Assembly (NCBI GenBank): GCA_024305405.1
Contig: JAKNDB010000098.1
Span: forward strand, 372,001 to 436,000
Direction: 5' to 3'
From: Dirofilaria immitis
Lineage: Eukaryota; Nematoda; Chromadorea; Rhabditida; Onchocercidae
DNA: 64,000 nt
The position numbers were made by a program, and so were the translations under genes. Positions 1 to 13,330 of the stretch are shown in pieces. How positions within the stretch are numbered: the stretch's first letter is position 1; the number at the start of each line of letters is the position of its first letter. The notes under the pieces were generated by a model, which did no database searches, was not told where the DNA came from, and worked only from the letters and a program-made list of their open reading frames with translations.

Positions 1-726
1 ATAATACTTACGGTCCACATTGCCAATTATTTTGCGATTGTGGTGAATTTCAATGTGACCCAGAAACTGGAAAATGTGATTGTCCTTTAGGATTGCATGG
101 TGCTAAATGTAAGCAAGGTATGCTTGCTTGAAAAATTACAATACAAAGTTTTTCTGATTCTAAAGATAAGTCTTAGCGATTTCAAACCTAGACTGAAGAG
201 CTAACACAATCTGACTTATGTAGATAGCTCAAGGAAGACTATTGACAGAATATATTTTTAGTTACGCTATGCAAGGAAAACCTGTTTTAACCTGTTTTGT
301 GTAAAGTTATCTCTACATTGTATACCATACTGTAACATAAATGGAATTAAATCTAAACCTTTTACCTTTTCAAGACGGTATCTGAAGATTAATTTTTATT
401 ATGTAGCATGTCGACCGGGACGTTACGGGAAAAATTGCGAATACCGATGTGAATGTTACAACGGTGCGATATGTGACCGGATCACCGGTCGGTGTATTTG
501 TGCTCCAGGTTATCTTGGTGCAACTTGTCAGCAAGAACAATTTGGTATAAATTTTTAATGCATATAGTTTTTATAAATTTATATTAAAAACTTCAAAGAG
601 ATTTTTGATACTAAATTTTAAATTTCTTACCCATAGAGGATCGAATTTTCCTTCTAATTTTTAGATATCGAAAGTGTTGCAAAGCGTGGCGATCTTCCAG
701 AATATGATTTCCGCAAGAGGCGATAG
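1..726 (+). CDS. C-terminal end of a multi-EGF-like repeat protein (5' partial)
   Basis: Three exons are visible: 1-117 (frame from base 3), 407-544 and 665-726 (stop TAG 724-726), joined at phase 1 with GT/AG borders. The first two each carry one laminin/MEGF-type EGF module with the spacing YGxxC...C.C.....CD..TGxCxCxxGxxGxxC; examples are CDPETGKCDCPLGLHGAKC and CRPGRYGKNC followed by CDRITGRCICAPGYLGATC. The last exon gives a short basic tail ending in DFRKRR, with no membrane segment. Such repeats belong to extracellular matrix or scavenger-receptor-like proteins (MEGF/CED-1 type). The missing transmembrane part argues for a secreted form or an alternative 3' end. The rest of the gene lies outside the window to the left. 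EGF repeats are certain; the exact family is not. Confidence 0.85.
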
Positions 727-3700
727 TGACGTTTTTTTTTTCATGTAATTTAGGACTACATATCTTGTACAATTATCAAATTGTTTCATTGAATATTATA
801 AGTAGTATTATGAGTATTATGATTTTCTCATTAAAAAGTTTGATTAACGACTTGGAAATGTTCTAAATTTATGAAATATTTGAAGTGTAATTATGCGCCG
901 AATAAATTTTGAAGTTATCATATTGTAATAACAAAGAAAAAGGTACAGATAATATATATCATTTGGCACCATTTGCCGTTATTTCTTGAGAAAATTCATT
1001 CCCTAACGTCTCATTCTAATATCATAGTCACTCTATAATAACAGATGCCGAATTCTAATGTTTTTATATGAAATTTAAAAAAATATAAAATTTTTATTTC
1101 TTCATTTTTTCTTCATTATTGCATCTAAGAAACTTTTGAAGGAAAACTGAGCCAATCATGTTTTCTTCTTATTATCTATACCATTTTGATGGCATGAAAA
1201 TGTTTAGTTCAACAATCTTCTTATCACTTGGATTCTGATGATTCCAGAATTATGGTTTAGATACTCAATGCATTTCGGAATATACATCCTTATTTAGATG
1301 CAATGATAAAGATTGTTTAGTATAGTAAAGAAGTCATTCTTCATTTCAATATTCAGTTTAATTAAAAACCCAAGCATTCAATAGGATATCGGAAAAACTT
1401 TGACTTACTGGAAATAGCTGTTTATAATCAAACAGATTTATGTGACTTTGCTACTGCTCTCAAAGATGATAATGAAATATTTAGAATTGCTAATTTTAAT
1501 ATGAATTAACGGGAGGGAGATGCGAAATTGATGAACTCTACTTCTATATAATTAATTCCATCAAAGAAAATAATAACACTTTTAAATTAATTGGAATATT
1601 TACTATCACTTCATCATAAATTGGATACCCTAGTAATTTTAAAAGGTAAAAGCTATTAAAATTTCTTCCAAATTTTAAATTTAATAAGCTATAAACAAAA
1701 ATGTTTTTGCAGGTGTATAAAAGTGTCCTTGATATGTATGCCTTCGAGGAGATTACGGAATTCAGCTACCATTTGCTAAAAACGAAATCTTGATATAGCG
1801 ATTTAAGTAAATATTCTAGTTCAAAACATTTTTCTCACTTCTCTTATCTGATCGAAACATTATTCATTTTTGCTGTTTTTCAATTAGAATGTTATAAATT
1901 TTTTCATTTTCCATTCTGTAATAATTTGCAGAAGCAAAAATTTGTTCGTTTTAAGCTAATCATTATATATATATATATCAATTAAATTTATTTGCAAGTA
2001 TAAAATTAATTATACGAATTAAAGAAAATAGGAAAATCTATTATTAAAGTAAATAAATAAAGATTTTTTCAAGTAAAAATTTGAATGTTAAACTTTTCCA
2101 GATTCTGATACTCAATGAAAGCATTTCAGAAAGGTATGGATCAAAATGAAATAAATAATAATAATACAAATTAGAAATAATGTATGATGTATATGATAAC
2201 ATATTAGATTACCAAAACGATTCGATGAAAATTATGATCGTAGAAATAAGGTTTTTAAGTAATTTCAGTTCCAAAAGACCTGAATGAAAAGTTTGTATGA
2301 AAATGTGGCATGAAATATTTTCAAATTATCTATTAACTATTCACTTTATAACGGTTATCAATTTTGCATTGAAATCTTCATTATTTTCACTGTTTACATT
2401 GTTTTTAATTAAAGATTGCCGGATGAAGAGTCTAGTACAATTATACAAATATCATAGATTATCACAAAAGCGATTATTTCATGATTTGTAATATCTAATG
2501 TGACAATCAGATATCAGACTTGAAATATATCGCTTTCATTATATCTGCCAAAAACAGATTTCAACTTTTCTGCATATGATTAATTTCAAATCAGTGGTCC
2601 TATGCTTTAATTCATATTCAGAAATCGTCTAATCAGAATGTACAATTTCTAGAATATAAATCAACTCTCACTTTTATGTGGATTATCTTCTCATTTCGAC
2701 ATATTTTAAAAATTTAAATTTAGAGTAATTTTAGACGGATCAATGAGGTTATCTGCCTTATATTACAAATTTCAAATTATAGCCTTCGTATTCGTAAAAA
2801 CAGATGGATTGTTCGAAGAATAGCCAGCAGCAAACTTTTGCATCCATTGCTATCAGTTCATTATCAGATTATATCAACTCATCGGCTCCAACTTTGTGAT
2901 CATTTAGTAATTCTTTGGAAAAATTTTGAATTGAATTATATTATGAAAAGGATTTTAATTGATCAGAAAATTAATTGATCAAAATATAGCATATTCCATT
3001 CTTCACTTATTTCAATACTACATCTTGACTATTTCGTAATTAATATCAGGGTTCATTTTCATAGTTAAAAGTTTTAAAATAATTTTACATAAATCGTGTT
3101 TTAATAGTCATTTGTCAACATTGCTTTCAAGCAAATCACACATATGAATATTATTCATGAATTACACAGAAACAAATTCCATACACAATTCTTCGTTCCA
3201 ATTTTCACTAATCTTAAGAGAAATTATAACAATTAATTTATTTTAAAGCAAGAAAATCTTGAATTTAATGTATTATTATGCTATCGAAAATATTCAATAG
3301 CTTGAACAAATTACGACATATTACATACGTATATCTGAACTCGGATTAATTCTAACTTTAATTAATTTTAATTGCCATAGAAAAACTTATCGAGAGAATG
3401 TTCCAATTTCTATGTTTTGATTGTTAAATTTCATATTTTGCTATTCATTTCTATATTCTTTTAATTTAATAATAAGAAAGCAAATTTACATCAACTCGAT
3501 TTGTTTTTAAATTCCTATATGTTAACTGATAGTATTACTGAAGGATAAATCCTTTTGGCAAAAGAAGAATTTGTAATATGCCAGAAATTTTGATCTATAA
3601 TCCATACTTACCTGATTGCAACGCGTCGTTGCTGAAAATACTTTACTGGATAAAAACTTGCATTTTCTCCTAAACTGACCTAAGAATAGATCGATGATCT

Positions 3701-5934
3701 ATTTGGCATCCATTTATACATTTCCTTATAATTACCACTTACCCCATAATGGTGATACTGAAAAAAGAAAAATAAAACTGAAATTGGGTTATTATATAAA
3801 TACAGTACTAAACCGAATTTTCGCTGGATCAGTTATGTATGAAAACTTTTGTTAAAGAATATCTCGTTTGTATGGAATTATGATGAATATAAAAAGTTAG
3901 CACAAATCACTTGTACTGCAAATAAAGCTCTTATTCATTCGCTTAGTAAATTATTTTTCACAGATCTAGAACTTAGTCTAGAACTTAAGTCCTATCACAT
4001 TATTTGCCATGTTGACAGCAAAAATACACGACTGATCATGGAAAAATAAATGAACTGATAACATGAAAATTTATTACAAAGATTATTTTTATTTTAAATA
4101 TTCTCAGTCAAATGATTCATCACATGAAATGAATTTTTATAAATAAATGTTATAATGTCCAATGTAGCGAATTATTTATCTAATTCGAATCTTTGTTTCC
4201 AATGTTTATTTTCAGTGATTAAATAGCGATAACCATTTCATATATAAATGTTCCCGATTTGATAACCAAACATATGTACAATTTTTTAAATACAGTAAAG
4301 ATCTCCCCAACTGACAGCCAAGCTCATACGCAATGATCTCGAATTCGTAAAGCAAGTTCTATTGGCAAATGAATGATTCATTACATTAGACATCGTAATA
4401 TTCGTTCCTATTTATTTTATGTGATGAATCGTTTGACTAAGAAACGATGTTTTTCGATTCATTGGGATGGAATGCTACAATCTACATCTTATCAAATATT
4501 GCAGGGATCATTTCTTAAAAGATAGTAAAGAATAAATGTAATGATCGACTGTATCAGCAGTATTCTTCGATAATTACCATATAATGTCAGTCAATAAAAA
4601 TTTTACTTCAACTATTCATTTGTATCAAATATTAAGCAAAAACAAAATTTCCATGACATGGCATATTTTCAGCACATTGATCGTTTTTGACAAATTTGCA
4701 AGTCTTTATATGCTGACATTCCAAAAAATTTTGAGAAAAAAAAAAGACAATTGTGAAGGAAATAGGCTTATTGAAAATGGAAAGTAATAGCTATGTAACC
4801 ATCCCAATTTTCGTTGCCTTATTTAATTATTACAGAATTGCAGCATTCAAAAAATTTTGTTTATGTTTTAGGAATTTGAAAAAAATTGTATATCATATAC
4901 ACAATGCTTAGGTTTATGACAGATTTTGAATAACATAACTATCACATATCCTTGCTTAAAAGTCCTCAAAATAATACTTATTAAGGCATACGTTTTTAAG
5001 GAATAAGACATAGAACAGTTCTGCAATATTTTCATCCAATACATAACTTGATTTCTTGTTTGTAGATTTGCTAACCAAAACCGATTCTTACACATATTGA
5101 ACAACATTTAGTGGAGAGATCTTTTGTCTAATGCGGCTATTACATTTCCAAGCCTAGACTTAATTTTTGACCATCTTCAAACCTGGTAATATTACAGTTA
5201 AAAGCAAAAAAAAAAATTTAAGCATATACGTAATTTTGTTAGAATTACTGAAATTTCACTAAAATATTTGATTAATTGATAGCTCAGTTAAAAGGAATTT
5301 TAATTTTCGGCCACTCACGCAATGAACACAAATTATTGAACCCGACTTGATAAAGAGAAATCACAACAATGCAATTTTTCTTGGAATCGATTTTATTTTC
5401 CTTTAAATGTTTCAAAATCAAAATGCCATAAAATTATTGATTAAAGAAATATTGGTTTCTGCAAAAAGTAATCCTCAAAAATACAAATAACAGCTCATTG
5501 AGCTAATTGATAATATGGCAATCGAATTTGACTTTACTATGTCCTCATAGTAATATCGAACAGTTGCAAAGATAATAAATACTTTCGGATCAATAGAATC
5601 TTCTCTGTTGTACTATGAAATTATGATTGATCAAAATTCAATTTACCTTAAATCCGAAATTCAATGATATATACTGAGACTTAGGTTAACTTTTTCCCTA
5701 CAACTCACTAACCCTTATGTCTGATACAAGATTGCTTTATTGAACAATTTAGTGAACTTGACATTCGAGAAAATCAAAGTCTGAAAATCAAAAGGTAAAT
5801 GACAGGAAAAAATGTATTAGAAAATTTTTTAATTTGATACATGAAATATTACAGAATTCAACTGAATTGTTGCAAAAAAATGTAGCAATATGTACATATC
5901 ACATGAGAGCGAAAGGACCGCAAACAATGGTTAC
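727..5934. other. Intergenic or intronic, mostly featureless
   Basis: AT-rich sequence with many stops in all frames and only short open frames of biased composition. The one thing that stands out is a 20-nt stretch at 3631-3612 on the minus strand, bracketed by TTTTCAG and GTAAGT. It could be a micro-exon of the minus-strand gene at 5.9-7.0 kb. No RNA gene or mobile element was recognised. Confidence 0.5.
3612..3631 (-). other. Candidate 20-nt micro-exon
   Basis: On the minus strand the 20 bases are preceded by a TTTTCAG acceptor and followed by a GTAAGTA donor. They fit the phase left by the tentative exon at 5972-5935 and would encode about RNDALQS. The only support is the strong splice signals and the phase, so this is a suggestion. 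Confidence 0.25.
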
Positions 5935-6967
5935 CGCGGTATTTTAGGATTATATTTCATTGAGAGAAGAAACTGAATACTTGTTCAGATTTGCAATGAT
6001 ATCTATTTGTGGCAGCAAACGATCCGCAGAAGAAAAAAATGTGGTGTCCAAGCCTAAAATTCTACTTTTTTTCGGAATAACATGTTGATAAAATCATATA
6101 TAATGATACAATTATAAAAAATATCAAGCAATCACGTTATTACGGATCGAAATAAAATTCATCACTAATACATTCTTCTTGTCAGTTCATTAATTTCGAT
6201 TTCATATCGAATTTGAATTTACCGTTTGATCCTGCGTGGAATCAACTGTTGCTTCATCTAAATCATCGCTTTCACTGCCGATTACTGATGAATCTAGTGT
6301 GAGAGCAACTATAATTATACCTGAAATCTTGTTTTTTTTTCTTTTTATGATATCCTAAGTTCAATCTTCATCCTTATCTGTTTAATATCCTAACAAAAAC
6401 TATTCACGTAAATGTAAATTGAAATATCTCTCTATATTTTACACGTATGAATTGTTAAATAAGAAAATCGACAACCTGTATCTTCCATTACACTGATGTC
6501 ACTTATAACTTCCTAATTTCTGTCTAAATTCTTATTTTAAAGATCGCAAACTAACCCGTAACAAACAAGGCGATAGTGAGTAGAGAAATAATTAATACCA
6601 CGATCACGTTAAAAGTGACATTTACGTTTGTTTTCCAGCCAGATGATGAATCATCCGACATAAGTAGTATGCGGACTACTTCATCTGTATCTAAAAATAT
6701 AGCTATATATTTCTCGTATTTTTCCCAACTTGAATTTCAGTACAAAGAATAATTTGTCGAACCCGATAGTTGCCTTACGATCCGTTATTAATTAATAATT
6801 CTTAATGAAATTCCTTGGTTTTTAATATTTCTAAATTATCAAAAATAACCACCTGTTTCTGAATCACTATTAGAAACAATATACTGTCGTATGTTCGAAT
6901 ATTCATAAGCGACAAAGAGTAACAAGCAAAAGAGAATCGCTAGTGCGAGTCGCACTAAAAGACGCAT
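5935..6967 (-). CDS. Unrecognised membrane protein with N-terminal hydrophobic leader, 3' end open
   Basis: Exons 6967-6853, 6690-6556 and 6320-6223 join cleanly (phase 1, phase 1, then phase 0 out), each with a TTTTAG/TTTCAG acceptor and GT donor. The ATG at 6967 starts a leader MRLLVRLALAILFCLLLFVA, which could be a signal peptide or anchor. An acidic, serine-rich stretch follows (SNSDSETDTDEVVR, MSDDSSSGW), then a second long hydrophobic segment (VIVVLIISLLTIALFVT, continuing IIIVALTL) across the exon 2/3 junction, then an acidic tail (GSESDDLDEATVDSTQDQT). A further exon at 5972-5935 (FLLSMKYNPKIP) fits the phase and could lead to the micro-exon at 3631-3612; both are tentative. I do not recognise the family. 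The layout suggests a small single- or double-pass membrane protein. Confidence 0.55.
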
Positions 6968-9900
6968 ACATTCGACCTCATGCAGCAGGTACCGATATTA
7001 AATGTCACTTTCAGTACTTCCTTCTCGTCTTGGAAGAGTACAATTAAATAGCTATAATGATTTATACTAGATTACATGATATGATGTATGAATCGTAAGT
7101 TACACGTATAGCTTACTTCAATTAATTCTATATAAATTCAACGTACACGTCCTTCAATTTACTATTACGGCTGCTTCCCGATAATTTTTCTAAATATTTG
7201 AAACAATAACTTATAATTCCTTTTATGTATTTTAATTCCATAATGCTCTCCATAATGTAGTTACTGTTAATGAATAGCGTGATATCCGATAGCAGAAAGA
7301 ATCCAAGCCACACTTCTCATCTATTCGATCCGATCAGCATTAATGGCCATCACTGATAAAACGGAGGAGACGTGAACTGAACAACAAGCAAAACTTCGAT
7401 GGTCAGCCTCTTCGTTTGAATTCCTAATAAAAATAAAACAAAATATCAGTGACTATCACTGCTGTCATTTGTTCATTGTCACAAAGCAATGATCGGAGAC
7501 ATAAAGTGTTTATTAAATGCAGAAATAAAATATATGGTCTCGAGGAGAGTAGATCTTTTCCAAACTTTCTTAGCATTTGGCAGTGTTAATGGAAAGGAAG
7601 TTAATATCAAATAAGATTAGCAGTGATAGGATGAGTTCTGCTTTGTCGTTATTCAGTAAATAGTGATGTCATATGATATGTATCTGGTCTAAAAATTCGT
7701 GACTTCGTGGCGCATAGAAAATGATGCTAAAATAAACAAAAAGAAATAAAGCGAATAAACAAAAGGAGACTGTTAATAATGACAATGACCTTCTCGGATA
7801 TTTTTAAATTATAACAGCTCAGAGGATTATCAATGCTTTATGCGATTGTGATAACAAAAACGAAATGAATGAAAAAAAAAAACAAAAACTAGGCCTACTT
7901 TAAATGAAACCAAAACGAGTACAATTATCAAGCCCAGGGAATGCTTTACCTTAAAGATTTTCATGTTATAGGTTTATAGTTTATAGTACTTATAGCTTCC
8001 GAAATTCGAAAATGTACATCATATCTTATTATAATGATGACACTGATAAAACATTAACATAGTTAACACTTTAATATGGCAACAGTGACAATAATAACAA
8101 TATGATAAAAGCGGTTACGTAGGAATAATTAAATTTGTCAAGAGAAATTAAAAAGAAATGGTACCATACAAAATTAAGTAACGATTGGCTCTTCTTATTG
8201 ATGCATACAGCGATATGATAAAAAGAAGAGGGAAAAAACAAAACAACTTTTTTTTTTTTTTTGAAAACTTTCCAGTTTTGAATTTCATACAATAAAATTT
8301 GTTACATATATTTCTTAAACCTTAAAAGTTTCCTACTCTTCCTCTCTGAACCATACTTTCGATTGCAACATATGTAGCAGAAAACTAATCTTATTTAGCT
8401 ATATAATAGATAACAACCATATAAAGAGCAAGGATATCGCAATAAGCCAATTAATATAATATGCTTCTTTGATCATCAAGAAGGAATTTTTCAGATAGCT
8501 AAGATATCGAAGAGAAGCAGAGAGAAGAAAATTACCGTGAATCTTTCTTCTATTCATAAATAGATCGGATTTTCAAAGCGCGAAATTTAAGAGAATGTGA
8601 AATGAGAACGAAAATAGCAAAAGAAATATAAATGGAATCCACGAAATAATGAATCACATGATAGCGATAATAAACGTGATGGGCGAAGATGTAGATGGCT
8701 CGCATAGGAAAAATGCTTTCGAGATAATTAATAATAATAATTTTATGAAGCGCTGAATAAAAATCAACATGTTGAGTAAAATTATTGAGGTTCAAGTTGG
8801 GTTAAGAACAGGCGAAGCTTAAAATAACGAATGCGCTAGATTTCAGAATCAAGCCAGATGATTCGAGCTAAGAAAGCTCAAAGCTGCCTAGCCTAATGAA
8901 ATATATAAAAAACTTGAATAAATGCATTTAGAATACGAGAAAATTGTAAATACCATGTTATCATAGAAAAACAGCTCAATCCGGAAAGGCATGAATCCTA
9001 TTCGGTAAATTGACTGCAATATGCGAAGGATGTATTTTCAAAACAAAAAAAACAGAATTACCTTTTTTTTTTGAAAGACCAAAAACCATTTAACAATTGG
9101 CGAATTATAATATTAAAAAGGTGTTGAATGAGAGAATATATTTACCATTTTTATCGATCTCTAAACTCTGAAAAGTATTTAAGTGTCACTTAAATGACTA
9201 AGGATAACGAACTTGAAATAACTAATGAGAAATGTCTCTCAAGGAAACACTGCTGTTTTTCAGAGAATATTTAGGAAAGCTAAACATAGTTATAAAAGTG
9301 AGGATGATAGTGTCGATGAACTGTGATATGATTATTGCAAGGAAGAGTTAAGCAAAAGATTATCATATGCAACATGTGAAGGAACAAGAGCTTAAAAGGG
9401 AAATCAAAGATAAATATATGACAATACAAGTAACTTTGAACTGATATATGCAGTATCGATTCATGGAATTATCTATGTATTGCACTCAAAACGAATTAGA
9501 AGACTGACCGCTAAACAAATGGAAGTAATTTCATTGATTGGATATATTCATCTCGAAAATGATACAAAAGGTTTATTATAGAAGTAAGGCAAACTGTTAA
9601 AATAGAGCAAAGATCATTGAATGATATTTTTATTAACCTAAGCAAGATTTGGAAATAACCTCAAATTTCCAAAAAAAAAAAATAAAGCAGTAGTCGAAGA
9701 GAAAAAATAACGCTAATTAATTGATTGATAATGTTAGAAATACAAAATCAGTGAATGGATAGTAATTGGAAATGACCAAAAATCGTGGCTAGATGTGAAA
9801 AAGAAAATTAAAAAATTTATATTTGTGATATTCAAATCATCCATTACATGCAAATTATATCAAAGTGGAAAATAGCAAAATTATCAGCTGATAAGAGGTA

Positions 9901-11817
9901 TCAGGAAATAACACGCATACGATTTTATCAGGCATGAATACAAAAATGAATAATATCAATAATTGTTCAACAAAACAAGTGGATTATTCATGCTGTAATA
10001 ACATTGGAAATATAACATCAGGTATGGAATACATCAATGAAAAATAGTCGGAAATACATACATCCGATTAATCGATACTGTCACTGCAGGGAGCATTAAA
10101 TTTACAATAAAAAGTTCGAAAACAATTTAAAATACTACAGCAGAATTTGATGCCTGAAATTTCGCAATTTATAGGAATGATAAGAGCCATATTTAGTACA
10201 ATGTGAAAAAATTAGAAAAATTTCTAAATAAAAGCAAAACAAAAAAAAAACACTGAGCTTATATTTATATAAGGAATTTGATGAATTTTTATTGAAAATG
10301 TTTAAACAAGCATTCAAGCAGAAAAGTTTCAAAACTCTTAAAGCATTTGATGGATTATTGCAGTAGGAATTATAATGCAATTTAAGATGCTCATTTCAAA
10401 TAAACGATAGAAATAAATATACTAACAAAATTATTATTGTATATCGTACAGTAAACAACATAGTAATATCAGAAGAAATAATCTTTGATGTGAAATTTAA
10501 AGAAGACAATTTTTTTTTTTAATTTTAATAAATGAGCAAAAAAAAAAGCGGCTATTGCTGATGTGTTTCCAAAAGAGTTGAAAAGAAACAAAATTGTGCT
10601 TTTAAATATTTTCATTCTTTAAAAAAAAAAAAAGAAAAAATCGACAAATTGTGAGAAATTTTGAAAGGAAAGAAAAATTTTCAAAAATAAAACAAAAATA
10701 TATAAAAATGTCAATTACACAGAATAAGCAATATGTATGTATGTTTGATAAAAATTTTGAAATTTTTGCAAATTTAAAAATAGAAATTTAACTTTGACAA
10801 TTAATTTTAGCAATTTTCAATTTTTATTTAATAGTTGAAAAAAAACAGCAATGATACGTTTTTTAAGCAGAATTGATGAGATGAAGTTATAAACTTTTTC
10901 TTATAAGTAAACTCATGATCATGTTTAACAATTAGTTTATTAGTCTCGCTAGATTAGACCAGCAAAAGCTTCATGTTAGCTATTATACAGTATTCGAAAT
11001 TATTAGGCTAATTTTTTTCATTACTAAGACTTGACTGTGTATTGATCAAATAATACTAAACGGATGATGCACTCTAAGAATCGAAAATCGATGAAATCGC
11101 TTTCTTCAAAGACTTCTACGGAAGATTTCAGGATTCAATTTTATGCATAGTCTAATTTGTTCCAATAAGGCTGCATTTTTGCCATGAGGTTGCAGGTAAG
11201 GTTGTGAAGGAACAAAAATGCAAAATTTTTTGGTCTTCATAGTTCTGATTTTTCCAAATTTCTGATCTTCATTTTTAAGACTACATTACCATACATATAT
11301 CTTGGAATTCTGAAATTAAGTACTTGAAGAATCCACTTGTTTTCATTTATTAAAGTTATGTTAGTATTTAAGCGTATTTTTTATAGTTATTAGGGTTGAG
11401 GAAAATAAATTTAAATAAAAGAAAGAATATTCATAATCTCCTGAAATCATCATCTCACTTTTATGCATATCTTCCATATGTCTTATCATTTCTTTGATAA
11501 GTTATATCACAATATATGATTATTAATAGTTTGCAAAAAATTAAAAATTAAAGTTAAGCTCGGAATAAGCTTTGTGAGAGCGATTTGCATGCGAAATTAT
11601 AGATTGTAGCAAAACAGTGAGATGTTCTAAAAGCAATTTTAGTATAAAAGTACTTTCTGATTTTTAAATGATCCATAGAAAGAGTGAGATTGAGAAAAGC
11701 GAAACAAAAGTACAAATTTATAATTCAATTTGATAGTAATAATGTAATTCAAAAATTTTAATTGAATAATTTGAAGAATGACGTTTAAATAGATTTGTTA
11801 GTATTGATGAATTTAAA

Positions 11818-11851
11818 GGTCAAAATATATGGGCACCGACATATTTTGACC
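11818..11851. repeat. Perfect 11-bp inverted repeat (hairpin)
   Basis: GGTCAAAATAT at 11818-11828 is matched by its exact reverse complement ATATTTTGACC at 11841-11851, with a 12-nt GC-richer loop. It is not near a recognised gene. It could be a protein-binding palindrome or a structured RNA element. Confidence 0.7.
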
Positions 11852-12042
11852 TATATAGATTGTCAATTTTTAGAGTTATAAGCATTACTAATCAATATGA
11901 TACGATAAGGAGTATTAATAATTAATTTTAATATAATCATATACTTTGAAATTAAATGCAATACAGTTTTTAACAGAGTTTTTATAGTAATGAATAAGCA
12001 AATAAATGAATAAGCCATTTGTCAGTCAAGTTAATAATAATT

Positions 12043-12087
12043 GACCTCAACTGTAATGGATGCATTCTCGGGATTGCTAGGCCTTCA
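12043..12087. repeat. Dispersed sequence, copy A
   Basis: About 45 bp that recurs at 24,539-24,580 in the same orientation, with a 3-bp gap and a handful of substitutions. The shared core is TTCGGGATTGCTA-like. Unrelated flanks imply a dispersed element or a conserved functional site. Confidence 0.55.
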
Positions 12088-12960
12088 CTTACGTTAACCC
12101 TGATAATGTGATGATAGCCTTATTATTATTGAAGAAATTTATAATACCAATAATTAAAATAAGCTCCTGGCGAAATTTTTACACATTTACGTATGAATCA
12201 GTAGTATATAATATCAATTATTGATTGATACGAAAAAATAAGCGCCGATGATCGCGAAATGTTAGCGATGGAGTTGAGATGGAAAAGAAGCAAATTTAGA
12301 GGAGAGTAAGACGTAGTTGGAGGAGAAAGAGGAGAGTGAAAAAGGAGAGATGAGGTATGAAGTGAAAGAAGGATGAACAGAAGAAAAATAAGAAGACCTT
12401 ATAGGTCTCGAAATTAGTCAAGATTGGATCAGCAGGTAAAAAATTTTCTCATTTCAAAAAAAATCATACAGCTGGTGATCTATGGACTCTTCTTACCAAT
12501 AAAATGATTAAATTGATAAGTTGAAAATTTGCCCAATTTTGCCATTTAATTATAATTATTTTGATAAAATACTTTTTGTTGAAAATGCTTAATAATTTTT
12601 AAATTTTAATTAAAGATTTTCTCAAAGAAATTTATAAAATTTAAGAATAGTTTAGATTAAGCATGTAAGTCAAACCAATATTAAGAATCCTAATATGTTT
12701 TTTTTTCTTCATCATAACATTACACCTAAGCAAGGAAAACTTCATAACAACGTCATGCCTAGGCCAGAAAAAAATCCTATAAATTCATGGCCTCTTTTCC
12801 ATTTATTTCAAGAGCTTATTTATATCAAAGAAAGAGCCAGTTAATGAAATGGAGAATGACATGTCGGAAAATGGAAAAGCAGGAAATAATTATAAAAATA
12901 AGATGTCGCAAATGATTCACGAGAAGACTTTCTATGTTATTTGGTATCACTCCTTCATAC

Positions 12961-13035
12961 ACCACACATCACATGCATATACACATGCACATACATATGC
13001 ATGCACATTCATAAACGCATGCATATACGTATGCG
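12961..13035. repeat. Alternating purine-pyrimidine CA/TG/TA tract
   Basis: A run of CACATGCATA/ACATATGCATGC-type words, repeatedly alternating purine and pyrimidine. It is an impure dinucleotide microsatellite with Z-DNA potential. It is open in one frame but encodes only repetitive H/T/Y/A residues, so I do not call it coding. Confidence 0.55.
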
Positions 13036-13084
13036 CAAACCTCAGACACAAACATTGTTACAATTATATTAGCATGGAGAGGCA

Positions 13085-13330
13085 TTAATTGTTGATGTCG
13101 ATGACTTTTATCGGGAATTTATTATTTCCTGCCATTGTTGCATTTGTCGAGAATTCTATCGTTACCCGTTGAAAGCGATAGAAATAGCTCTTAAATAGAA
13201 GGCAAATTAGCGCGAATGACCGGCGACTAATAGAAGCATTATAATTAATGAGCTTATATAGCTTTAATTATGCAGAATCAATCGTTATCATCTGCGATCA
13301 CTAATGCTATAAAAAAGGTCGTAATATTAG
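13085..13330. promoter_or_regulatory. Candidate conserved non-coding island
   Basis: Sequence complexity and GC rise above the surroundings, with repeated homeodomain-like AATTA/TAAT cores (ATTATAATTAATGAGC, CTTTAATTATGC), while no frame stays open for more than a short distance. That combination is typical of a regulatory element. No gene in the window is close enough to be its obvious target. Confidence 0.25.

Larger units (their letters stand above)
6968..12850. other. Gene-poor AT-rich stretch
   Basis: No exon with convincing codon structure was found on either strand. Open frames here are short and dominated by F, I, L, K and N. Contents seen: short A/T homopolymers, a purine-rich run at about 12,285-12,400, a hairpin at 11,818-11,851 and one copy of a dispersed 45-bp sequence at 12,043-12,087. 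Confidence 0.5.

Noticed and set aside
12849..13088. 79-codon plus-strand frame with HTHAHTYA-type composition
   Set aside because: It is driven by the CA/TG microsatellite.
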